A stretch of DNA of 64,000 nucleotides. Origin: Bodo saltans. Taxonomy: Eukaryota > Euglenozoa > Kinetoplastea > Eubodonida > Bodonidae. Shown here piece after piece: positions 47,461 through 55,401 of the stretch (positions are counted from its first letter, which is position 1; every line of letters begins with the position of its first letter). The notes beneath the pieces are model-generated. The model was not told the DNA's origin, made no database searches, and worked only from the letters and a program-made list of their open reading frames with translations. The DNA lies in assembly GCA_001460835.1 (NCBI GenBank), contig CYKH01000235.1, forward strand, positions 1-64,000. Direction: 5' to 3'. The position numbers and the translations under genes were made by a program.

Positions 47461-48426
47461 ATGTCACAAGTTGATCGAGAAGCACTGCGCGTTGCGATTC
47501 AACGAAAAGACCCTAAGGTCTTGAAATGGTACGTGGAGCACGCCACGGAGCGTGGTTGTGCAGTGATAGGCCCTGAAGACGCCGAAGCACGCATGTTGTA
47601 TTATCAACTGCGACTTGAAGGCCAGCAACGTGATACGTTCCAGGCTAGCAGCCACGTACAGAACCGCGGCCCAGTGATGGCAAGAGACGCAACGCTTGGC
47701 ACACCATCGCTACGCCAACTAGCCTTTTCAGCATCCTCGGTCCCAACGGTTACCCCGGTGCTAAGCACAAGGATAGCCCAGCCACAATCCACAAAGGAAG
47801 AGGTGCCACAGCATCTGCACCTCTCCCACTCGCAAACCACTCCACGTGATCATCATCCGGTGCGCGTGCATCACAGCTTTTCTCGTCGGTTGTTTCGTAG
47901 CTACGGCGCGTACATCAGCGAAGATGAGTCCTTGCACAACCAGCCGTCCACCCAGCAATCAACACGTCAGCATGTAGCCGCCTATGACTCAGCTGGTGCA
48001 ATGCAGGGAATGAGTAATGAATCGTCATGGACGCGGGAGTGGGATGCATTCGGTCCTTTGCGGCATCACGCCAGCTCGGGCATGCATGCCCCACCTGGCG
48101 CTGGTATTGCGTCACCGAAAGCTGACACATCTACATTCCTTCTCCATCAGGTTGGATCAGTGATTGCAAGTCCGCGGGCACTGACTCTCACTCGTAAGAA
48201 TTTTGATCTGCATGAGGAAGAGGAGCGCGTTGATATTCTGCAGCTTGAGGCATTTGAATGGGAGCAGCTATCAAGACTGCGGTGCGATGACCATGCCCGC
48301 AGTGGGATGCATTCGGTCCTTTGCGGCATCACGCCAGCTCGGGCATGCATGCCCCACCTGGCGCTGGTATTGCGTCACCGAAAGCTGACACATCTACATT
48401 CCTTCTCCATCAGGTTGGATCAGTGA
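47461..48426 (+). CDS. Hypothetical helical protein, 5' part of a gene split by a tandem duplication
   Basis: The frame opens at the ATG at 47461 and ends at 48426 after 321 codons. It reads normally to 48300, then enters the second copy of a 263-bp duplication in the wrong frame, because 263 is not a multiple of three. The last 40 or so residues are therefore spurious. The true N-terminal part has a helical start ('REALRVAIQRKDPKVLKWYVEH'-like, about 1-30), a long Ser/His/Gln-rich stretch, and a helical part starting with 'NFDLHEEEERVDILQLEAF'. Without one copy, the gene would encode about 492 aa. Product unknown. Whether the break is real or an assembly error is treated in the findings. Confidence 0.72.
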   Translation: MSQVDREALRVAIQRKDPKVLKWYVEHATERGCAVIGPEDAEARMLYYQLRLEGQQRDTFQASSHVQNRGPVMARDATLGTPSLRQLAFSASSVPTVTPVLSTRIAQPQSTKEEVPQHLHLSHSQTTPRDHHPVRVHHSFSRRLFRSYGAYISEDESLHNQPSTQQSTRQHVAAYDSAGAMQGMSNESSWTREWDAFGPLRHHASSGMHAPPGAGIASPKADTSTFLLHQVGSVIASPRALTLTRKNFDLHEEEERVDILQLEAFEWEQLSRLRCDDHARSGMHSVLCGITPARACMPHLALVLRHRKLTHLHSFSIRLDQ

Positions 48427-48563
48427 TTGCAAGTCCGCGGGCACTGACTCTCACTCGTAAGAATTTTGATCTGCATGAGGAAGAGGAGCGCGTTGATATT
48501 CTGCAGCTTGAGGCATTTGAATGGGAGCAGCTATCAAGACTGCGGTGCGATGACCATGCCCGC
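48038..48563 (+). repeat. Perfect 263-bp tandem direct duplication
   Basis: Copies at 48038-48300 and 48301-48563 are identical at every base I compared, directly abutting, with a shared A at the junction. The unit is coding in its first copy and shifts the frame in the second. No terminal inverted repeats or target-site signs, so it is not a mobile element. Confidence 0.95.
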
Positions 48564-49202
48564 ACCCTGGGGTTTACTCACCGCCAACAGCTCGTTCAAC
48601 TTGAAACGAACGAAAGCAAAGAACGTTTGGAAATTTCAGCCACTCATGTGGACATGACTGCACGGCTACTCCACGGCCTCCAACATTGGCAAAACGGACC
48701 ATCGAAGGCCCAAAACGCTCTGCTCGTCAACGAAGCCATCTTGCGTGCTCGCCTTTCGGCAGAAGAAGTACACGCACGCGTGGAAATGGAGACGATTCAA
48801 AAGAAAGCAGCGGAGCACCAACTTGCCGACCTTCGGCGCTTAAAGTGGTTGGAAAATGAGCACCGCAGAGCTACAGAAATGCATCAGGTTCTGATCGCAG
48901 CACTGTCTCACCAGGGTGTGGATGTGTCGACAAGGGCGGCGGCTGCGTCGAGGTCGCCTCAACAAGCTGCTGTCCGAACCTTCGGGCACGAATGGCTTTC
49001 ATCCTCAGAACAGCTACAAAATGAAAGGTGGCGTCACCCTTCCTCCGCTCGAAACAACCGCCACGACACCAGTTTCGCACCGAATGGACCTGCCGTATTT
49101 AAGAAACGAAATCCTCATCATGCGTCGTTGCCCGGCAACATTCGAGGCCCCCCTTACACCGCGGGGGCGGAGAACCTCCCGCCCAATTGTCAGGTCCAAT
49201 GA
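48321..49202 (+). CDS. Hypothetical helical protein, 3' part of the gene split by the duplication
   Basis: The open frame from 48321 carries the original reading frame on through the second copy and to the stop at 49202. It has no ATG at its head and so is not an independent gene. Its unique part (about 48564-49202) encodes helical, charged segments ('RRLKWLENEHRRATEMHQVL', 'ARLSAEEVHARVEMETIQKK') and a less ordered Arg/Pro-rich tail. It belongs with the preceding entry as a single coiled-coil-type protein of unknown function. Confidence 0.65.
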   Translation: MRHHASSGMHAPPGAGIASPKADTSTFLLHQVGSVIASPRALTLTRKNFDLHEEEERVDILQLEAFEWEQLSRLRCDDHARTLGFTHRQQLVQLETNESKERLEISATHVDMTARLLHGLQHWQNGPSKAQNALLVNEAILRARLSAEEVHARVEMETIQKKAAEHQLADLRRLKWLENEHRRATEMHQVLIAALSHQGVDVSTRAAAASRSPQQAAVRTFGHEWLSSSEQLQNERWRHPSSARNNRHDTSFAPNGPAVFKKRNPHHASLPGNIRGPPYTAGAENLPPNCQVQ

Positions 49203-49406
49203 AGTGAAATTCACCTTGTCTTCCGTTGAAGGCGCGTCCTTTGTCTTTGTACGACCATATTTGTGTGTGCATTCTGTAGCATCATGGATTCCAAAATATT
49301 ATTTGCATTACCTGCGTGTGATTGTGTTGCTACACTTCTTTAGGGGTTCATCAACTGCTCTTCATTGTCTCGTCGGAAGACTACGAAACACAGCGAAGGG
49401 GGGTGC

Positions 49407-50894
49407 ATGGACGACAAGTGGATCATGGAAACACCTGAAACTCACGATGATAACATCCGTACCGAGTGTGCTTCCACCCACGAAGTAGCAAGCGGCGTCA
49501 TCGACAACCTTGATGAGGTCTCACCAGCCCGTCGAAAGCCAAACAGTGCTTTAGACAAGTTCATCCACACAGCTAAGTTAGGCGCAGGGCTCTTTGCAGA
49601 CTCGTATGATCTCTTCGTGATTGACTCGGTCCTTGCCATTCTCAACGAAGTGCGAGGCTTGAGCACAGAACAGGAACAAGCGCAGCTTGGCATCACTGAC
49701 AGCTCTAAAGGCGCAGTGGCAGCTGCCACCTCCTTTGGCGCCGTTGCTGGAATGCTAATCTTTGGTTTCCTGTCCGACCGGCTTGGGCGACGAAAATTGC
49801 TCGTCGTCACGGCGGCGTGCGTTGCCATCGGTGCGCTCGCCTGTGCCGTTATTGTGCAACCAAACGATTCCATCACCATGTCAAGTCAGCTCGTCATTTT
49901 TCGAGTTGTCGTTGGGATTGGAATCGGCGGTGAGTACCCGCTTTCTGCGGCGGCAACCCTGGAGACACCCGGATCAGACAACAGCATCATTCACAAAATG
50001 CTACGCGCTGCGCGGCTATTCTGCATGCAGGGAGGCGGCATGGTCACGGCCGCAGTGGTTGCGCTAATGCTCATTGCTGCTGGTTGTCCCTTAGACTACG
50101 CGTGGAGGATCTTATTGGGTCTGGGTGCAATCCCTGCTCTCGTTGCTGTGTACACACGAGTGCAGCACATGGAAGAAACGGAAGGCTTCACTCGCAACGT
50201 GGAGCAGGGTCAAGAAAGCACACTCCCGGCCACCCCAGTGCTGGAGCAGCTGCTCAAGATGAAATCAGTGGTGCTCACGACCTGTTCCTTGTGGTTCCTG
50301 CTGGACATTACCTTTTATGGTACGGCGCAGTTCCGCTCTGCGATTGAGTCCAAGCTGTTTGACGATGGGCCCACGGCGGGAGGCTCCCCACAAGATCGAC
50401 TTGTCCATGTCACCGCATTCAGTCTCATCGTTGCATTAGCAGGCCTCCCAGGGTACCTGCTATCGGCCCACTACGTTCTAAAGCGTTTCGATGTGTGGCT
50501 CGTACAGCTTGCAGGCTTTTCAGCCTTGGTATTCTTGTACATTGGCATCGGATTCCTTGTCGACCTGAATGCGCCAGTGGTCTTGTCGCTTGTTGTGTTC
50601 GCCTTCACGTTCTTCGTGACGAACCTTGGCCCTAACATGACCACCTTCATCATCCCGCCGATGATGTTTCCCACGAACATTCGCACCACAGGCCACGGAA
50701 TCGCTGCCGCCAGCGGCAAGCTGGGGGCTGCTATAGGTAGCTACTTGCTTCCTGTGTTCTTACACGAATATGGGCTGGCTGCAGTGATGTACTTCTGCGG
50801 CGGCGTGGCGCTGGTGGGAATGCTTGTGTGCATGGCTTCGCTACGAGTTCGTGAGATATGCATCTGGCGCGAATCGCATCGCTGCCTCACGTGA
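49407..50894 (+). CDS. Major facilitator transporter, phosphate:H+ symporter (PHO84) type
   Basis: 495 aa from the ATG at 49407; the frame is open upstream without an ATG. About 12 membrane helices from residue 55 on. Helix 1 has 'LFADSYDLFVIDSVL', the PHS-family pattern with acidic residues; loop 2-3 has 'GFLSDRLGRRKLLV', the MFS signature; helix 4 has 'VGIGIGGEYPLSAAA', diagnostic of the PHO84 group. 'WRILLGLGAIPAL' and 'PTNIRTTGHGIAAASGKLGA' in the second half also fit. Inferred: proton-coupled import of inorganic phosphate at the plasma membrane. Related organic-ion carriers share some of these motifs, so the substrate is likely but not proven. Confidence 0.9.
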   Translation: MDDKWIMETPETHDDNIRTECASTHEVASGVIDNLDEVSPARRKPNSALDKFIHTAKLGAGLFADSYDLFVIDSVLAILNEVRGLSTEQEQAQLGITDSSKGAVAAATSFGAVAGMLIFGFLSDRLGRRKLLVVTAACVAIGALACAVIVQPNDSITMSSQLVIFRVVVGIGIGGEYPLSAAATLETPGSDNSIIHKMLRAARLFCMQGGGMVTAAVVALMLIAAGCPLDYAWRILLGLGAIPALVAVYTRVQHMEETEGFTRNVEQGQESTLPATPVLEQLLKMKSVVLTTCSLWFLLDITFYGTAQFRSAIESKLFDDGPTAGGSPQDRLVHVTAFSLIVALAGLPGYLLSAHYVLKRFDVWLVQLAGFSALVFLYIGIGFLVDLNAPVVLSLVVFAFTFFVTNLGPNMTTFIIPPMMFPTNIRTTGHGIAAASGKLGAAIGSYLLPVFLHEYGLAAVMYFCGGVALVGMLVCMASLRVREICIWRESHRCLT

Positions 50895-51491
50895 TGGTGC
50901 CAATACACGTGATGTGCTTATCTTGGTGGAGGTGTGAATTTTATTAAAGAACACTTTTGTTGTTGTTAATATTTTTTTTTACGTGCTCCACTCCTTTCAA
51001 GTCGGTGGATTCGCATACATGGCGCAGTAGCTGATGTTGCTGCGTCGTGCAAAGTTCCCTCACATCGTGTGTGCTCCTTCCCCTCCTTCTTCACGCAGAA
51101 CAATTCTTCATTCGAGGCTCTTCATGACATCCTACAGCCTCGGGTCAAACAGTACCGTAATAGGAGCATTTGTTTTTCGTTTTTGTTTTTTTGTTTTTTT
51201 TTGTCACGCTGGCATTGACCGCCGTTGCGTAGGACAAAAGCTTCATTTTTCTTTCCCCCACCGACAAGAAGCAAGACGTCGTCGTCTGCATAATCGTGAC
51301 AAAAAGTCGTGCAAATGTCGCTATCAAAAGCTCAAACTAAAACACGGAGTTAATTTTTGTACCCTGGGCTCCTGAGCAGCAGATGATTTCGATTTTTTTC
51401 TCGATATTCTTGATCATCGAGATTTCAATCAATCCATTGGTATTTGTCTTTTTGTTTGTCGCTTTTTTTGGCACTAAGGTGAGATCCAAAA
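50895..51491. other. Intergenic region
   Basis: About 600 bases, no gene. An open frame at 51034-51375 is T- and A-run driven and has no features. The end of the region carries the acceptor listed at 51441-51478. Confidence 0.5.
51441..51478 (+). promoter_or_regulatory. Trans-splice acceptor of the SLD5 gene
   Basis: T/G-rich then T-rich tract (CTTTTTTTGG) followed by CACTAAG, AG at 51477-51478, 13 bases before the ATG at 51492. Confidence 0.65.
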
Positions 51492-52286
51492 ATGTTTTTC
51501 GATGATGACGATGATCTTGTCGGTACTCAGCAAGGGCTGCTTTCTTCCACGCCAGTGACATCGTCTGAGGACCCCAGGGGCAGCAGTAGCGTTGTGATGG
51601 AGTTGGTGTACGCCGCGGAGAATGAACGCAACTGCCCCACGATTCTGCCGTACCCCACTGATATTATCCATCGCGCAAGTTTGGCCATTGTACACCACAC
51701 TCACGTAGCAGATGCTCTCGAAGAAGAAGAGCAACGAGAGGCGAAGGACAATGTGCAAGGTATCTCACTTCTCCCATTTCGACCTGCAGGCATCATGCGG
51801 GCTGATATTCAACGATTGAAATTTTTCGTCGGAGAGCTGCTGCGTACGCGTTTGGCAAAGATTGAAAAGCTGTGTACCACCATCGCACACGAGGGCGCCG
51901 TCGACGATGCGTTGGATGGTGCGATCTCCTTCACCCCTCCCTCAGGAAGCGACGCGGCTGGACTTCGCAGTGCACTTTCCAGCAATGAATTGATGCTGGC
52001 AGAGCAACTTGCAGCGCTTCAAAAGCAATGCGTCTACCAAGGCGGTCTTCATTTAATTCCTGAGCCTTTGCAGCACCTCACTCCCCACCCTCCCCACGGT
52101 GAGGGTATTGAGATGCTGCCGCAACCCAACACGTCAAGTTACGTATTTGTCCTTGCCCTCGTTGACCTTGGCGTGGTCACCATCGCTGCAGACGTGGAGC
52201 AGGAGATACGCTCAGGAGAGATCTTTTTGATTCCCTACAAAGTTGTCGCTCCTTTTGTTGTGGAAGGAAGGGCTCGACTTGTGTAG
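51492..52286 (+). CDS. SLD5: DNA replication complex GINS subunit SLD5
   Basis: 264 aa from the ATG at 51492. The N-terminus is acidic. The central helical A-domain (about 105-180) contains 'DIQRLKFFVGELLRTRLAKI', which matches the SLD5 pattern of human GINS4 (ERIRYVLSSYLRCRLMKIEK). An 'LSSNELMLAEQL' helix is equivalent to the LSPEELAFA helix. The C-terminal B-domain (about 210-264) has 'PQPNTSSYVFVLALVDLG', and the chain ends in 'FLIPYKVVAPFVVEGRARLV', again as in SLD5 (HLIRYKTIAPLVASGAVQLI). SLD5 joins PSF1-3 in the GINS ring, which with MCM2-7 and CDC45 forms the replicative helicase. It is slightly longer than the human protein (223 aa), mostly at the N-terminus. Confidence 0.9.
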   Translation: MFFDDDDDLVGTQQGLLSSTPVTSSEDPRGSSSVVMELVYAAENERNCPTILPYPTDIIHRASLAIVHHTHVADALEEEEQREAKDNVQGISLLPFRPAGIMRADIQRLKFFVGELLRTRLAKIEKLCTTIAHEGAVDDALDGAISFTPPSGSDAAGLRSALSSNELMLAEQLAALQKQCVYQGGLHLIPEPLQHLTPHPPHGEGIEMLPQPNTSSYVFVLALVDLGVVTIAADVEQEIRSGEIFLIPYKVVAPFVVEGRARLV

Positions 52287-52438
52287 TGTCGATTGTGCTC
52301 GTGTGCACACATAGAACCTGATTTGAATTGTTATCCGGTTATTTGTTGTTGATTTGACATTGCGCATTGATTTTTTTCACGTGTCACACATGCATTGTGC
52401 TATTTTCACTCCAACAAAAGAGGGGGAAAACAATAAAA

Positions 52439-54382
52439 ATGAGCGGAAATGGCGATACCGCTGCCTCACGCAGCAGCACTTTGGCTTCAGGGTACAGTGA
52501 TGGTGATGATCAGAAAAAGTTGACGATGCTGAAAAAGGCAGTGATTGCTCTCACAAAACAAAAACAAGAGCTTGAAGCTACCAACGATGTGCTGACTTCA
52601 AAACTGGCTCAGCTTGGGGGCGCACTTAGTGAAGCTCATGAGACGGAAAATCAACTGCGTCAGGAGGTGGAGCAGCTTCGAGAAGCGTTGAAAGTGAGTC
52701 AGACCAAATCCTCCACAAGTGCCGTCGCTGTCGCCTCTACCCTGAAAGGTCTCTTTACTAGCCACTCTGCCACAACCGCTTCTGCTGCAGCTAACATCTC
52801 TCCAGTCCTCACCGCACGACATCAACCGCCACGATCCTCATCACCTTCCGCTGCTACACCGGAGTTTAACGATGCACAAGAACAGCTGCTGCATGTGAAT
52901 GAGTCCATGCATATGCAGATCTTTGAAATGAAAGCATCCCATGTCGCAGCGATGAAAGCGGCCAAGGAACTTGAGGCTTCCCTACGCAGCGACATACGGA
53001 AGCTGGAAGACGCCAACACACTCTTTTCCAAACAACGAGCAGACACAGAGCGGGAGGTGGAGCTGCTGAGTGGAGAAATCGATGGCTTGAAAGCGTCGCT
53101 CGTGTTTGCACACACGTTCCTGTACCTCGAGCAGTCACCGTCACCGTCGTCGCCGCCTGAGATTAAAGTTGTCGAACATATCCACAAAGCCGAAGTGCCG
53201 TCGTCGATCACGCACGCTGCAGCACGGCGAATGACATTTGTTGTGGGATCCGTCGAGCGTGTGGCGTCAGCAGTGGGGGGGATCGTTGCGGCGACAAAAG
53301 GGTTGTGGGAAGAGCGGGCAACCATGGGCAGTCATGGGAGCCCAGAAGCACGACGATTGAGAAACCTTGTGGCAGCCCTCGCCAACAAGCCTTCCGAGCT
53401 TTTGGCGCCGCTTAAGACTCTGAGCGACATGTGCAACAAGGAAGTGTGCGACCATTCTCATTTTACCCATGTGCAGATCGCATGCATGCAGCCGATGCAA
53501 GAGTGGCTGTCAACGCTCCTCCCGTTCCTTCATTTATGCGTGGAGGGCTCCATTCCCCTTGCAAGCCGGACGTCCAAGTACCAAATTCCGAACTCTGTCC
53601 TGCGTTATCTTGGCGGCAACGAAGGCCAGCTCGTCGCCGATGATGGGGCAACGAGCAGCCAACATCATCGCAGCACATCCGTCCTACGTGATGTTGCAGT
53701 GGATGCCCTTACCAGAGGGCTGCGGCATCACATTGCCTCAAGAGAAAGTATTCTCAGGACGGTGCAAGTGCTGATGTCGCGCCGTTTGAATCGGCAGCTG
53801 CACACCCACACCATCCCCTCTTCTGCCCCATCGTCGTGCCTCTTGTTTCTCGACACACTTCAGCATGCAACAGTCCTCAACAGTTGTGGAGAATCTCTTC
53901 ATGATGCTCGAGCTTCGTTGAGTGTGTGCCTGCAGCTGTGGGCCTCGTTGGTGATCGAACCACGAGTGAAGCGATGCATCGAGGAGCTTGTGAACGACGT
54001 GGCGCGTCTTTCTGTGATATGGAGCCACCCCAGTGGGGACCAAGATGGAACGCTTGTTGATGCAATGGCTTCATCTAAGAAGAGCAACGTCCTATCGAGC
54101 AGAGCAGATACCGAGGAGGACACACGCTACCTCACGGCACTACTACAGCACGCAGATCAATCTTGTCTGATGTACTTCACGCAATGCCAGCATGCCATTG
54201 GTGAACTTTGTGCTCGGAACCAACAGTTAGATCGTTTGAACAGCTTCAATGCGGAGCTGAAAAGCATGCTCGTCGAAAAAGATGAGGAGTTACGTTCCAC
54301 TAGAGAAGCCTATGAACTGCAGCTGCGAGTCCTATCGGACACCCTTACCGCTGCTGATGCTGGGACACCGCGGCGGGAGTGA
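52439..54382 (+). CDS. PPP1R21-like coiled-coil protein (FERRY complex subunit 2-like)
   Basis: 647 aa from the ATG at 52439. An N-terminal coiled coil (about 25-85) is followed by a Ser/Ala-rich linker and a second coiled coil (about 140-225) with 'NESMHMQIFEM', very like 'NERLHIQFFEA' in human PPP1R21. A long, mainly helical middle part follows. Near the C-terminus 'CLMYFTQCQHAIGEL' (about 576) and 'RSTREAYELQLRVLSDTL' (619-636) match 'SVHFYAECRALSKRL' and the signature TTKRSYEDQLSMMSDHL of that family, in the same order and spacing. In mammals PPP1R21 (Fy-2) is the RNA- and RAB5-binding core of the FERRY complex on early endosomes. The family call is from remembered motifs, not a search. 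Confidence 0.7.
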   Translation: MSGNGDTAASRSSTLASGYSDGDDQKKLTMLKKAVIALTKQKQELEATNDVLTSKLAQLGGALSEAHETENQLRQEVEQLREALKVSQTKSSTSAVAVASTLKGLFTSHSATTASAAANISPVLTARHQPPRSSSPSAATPEFNDAQEQLLHVNESMHMQIFEMKASHVAAMKAAKELEASLRSDIRKLEDANTLFSKQRADTEREVELLSGEIDGLKASLVFAHTFLYLEQSPSPSSPPEIKVVEHIHKAEVPSSITHAAARRMTFVVGSVERVASAVGGIVAATKGLWEERATMGSHGSPEARRLRNLVAALANKPSELLAPLKTLSDMCNKEVCDHSHFTHVQIACMQPMQEWLSTLLPFLHLCVEGSIPLASRTSKYQIPNSVLRYLGGNEGQLVADDGATSSQHHRSTSVLRDVAVDALTRGLRHHIASRESILRTVQVLMSRRLNRQLHTHTIPSSAPSSCLLFLDTLQHATVLNSCGESLHDARASLSVCLQLWASLVIEPRVKRCIEELVNDVARLSVIWSHPSGDQDGTLVDAMASSKKSNVLSSRADTEEDTRYLTALLQHADQSCLMYFTQCQHAIGELCARNQQLDRLNSFNAELKSMLVEKDEELRSTREAYELQLRVLSDTLTAADAGTPRRE

Positions 54383-54524
54383 GTAGGTTCAGGTGTCTGC
54401 TATCTTGCTCACTCTCCAATATTTTGTTTGTTGTTGTACTATTGTTGCGTTTGCTTTTGTGGAAGAACCATGATCCTGTTTCTTTTCAGCAATGTGCAGT
54501 TGTGTAACGAATTGCGCGTCCCGC

Positions 54525-54559
54525 ATTGTTTCTATTATCTCCCTCACTCGACAATAAAG
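54525..54559 (+). promoter_or_regulatory. Trans-splice acceptor of the ankyrin gene
   Basis: A T/C-rich tract ending before ACAATAAAG, with AG at 54558-54559, 17 bases before the ATG at 54576. Confidence 0.6.
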
Positions 54560-54575
54560 ATATTACCAGGACGCG

Positions 54576-55208
54576 ATGTCGGCGAAATTGAGGGCTCTTC
54601 ACTACGCAGTCGTGACCAATAACATCGACGAGGCACGAATTGCTTTGAACGTCAACAACGTGAACTACATCGATCCACTGGAAGGGCTGTCGTTGTTGGC
54701 TTGGAGTGTCACCCTAGGGTACTACAACATGACGGAGCTGCTCATTCAAAAGGGCGCCGTCATTAGCCTTTGCGACCGTAACGGTTTCCAACCGATTCAT
54801 CGTGCAGTCTGGACTGGTACGGTGGAGATGGTAAAGCTGCTCCTAGCGCATGGTGCTGATGCCAACGCCCTTAACCGGCGCAACCTCCGCACACCGCTGT
54901 CCCTTGCCGCGATTCGTGGCTCCGTTGAGATTGCAGTGCTTCTAGAAGGCCACATCTCACGAGCAGAAGCGTCCGATGTAGATGCACGTGACGTCCATGG
55001 CCGCAGTGCGTTGGATATCGCCGCTGCATCTGGCAGCCATCATATGGTGGCGCATCTTCTAGCGTCTGGTGCGGATGCGTATTTCTCTCGGGTATGTGCA
55101 AACGAGGGGGCCGAGTCCGCTAGAACATGGGCGGATCGACGAAGCTACGATGAAATCAATCGTCTCCTTTGCCAATCTTGGGCGGAGCAATCACAAGTTA
55201 CAATGTAG
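54576..55208 (+). CDS. Ankyrin repeat protein
   Basis: 210 aa from the ATG at 54576. Four ankyrin repeats fill about residues 5-170, with classic units such as 'FQPIHRAVWTGTVEMVKLLL' and 'GRSALDIAAASGSHHMVAHL'. GADA turns end two of the repeats. No other domain, signal peptide or membrane segment. Ankyrin repeats bind partner proteins; the partner is not indicated. Spacing to both neighbours is under 200 bp. Confidence 0.88.
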   Translation: MSAKLRALHYAVVTNNIDEARIALNVNNVNYIDPLEGLSLLAWSVTLGYYNMTELLIQKGAVISLCDRNGFQPIHRAVWTGTVEMVKLLLAHGADANALNRRNLRTPLSLAAIRGSVEIAVLLEGHISRAEASDVDARDVHGRSALDIAAASGSHHMVAHLLASGADAYFSRVCANEGAESARTWADRRSYDEINRLLCQSWAEQSQVTM

Positions 55209-55401
55209 ACCATGAATCCTTTTGTGTTGTACACAACTACTACCATGTGCCTCGTGGAGTGAGGGAATTCATGAGCAACAACCCGACAATATTGATTCAT
55301 CTTCTTTGTTGTTGTTGTTGTGTGTGTGTGCGATAATTCCAAATGATGAATGAGGAACAAATAAATCTTCTACACACAACGATTCCTACAGCCCTCCCAT
55401 C

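Noticed and set aside
48038-48563. 263-bp duplication as a mobile element or target-site duplication
   Set aside because: The unit is plain coding sequence without ends, inverted repeats or inserted material between the copies.
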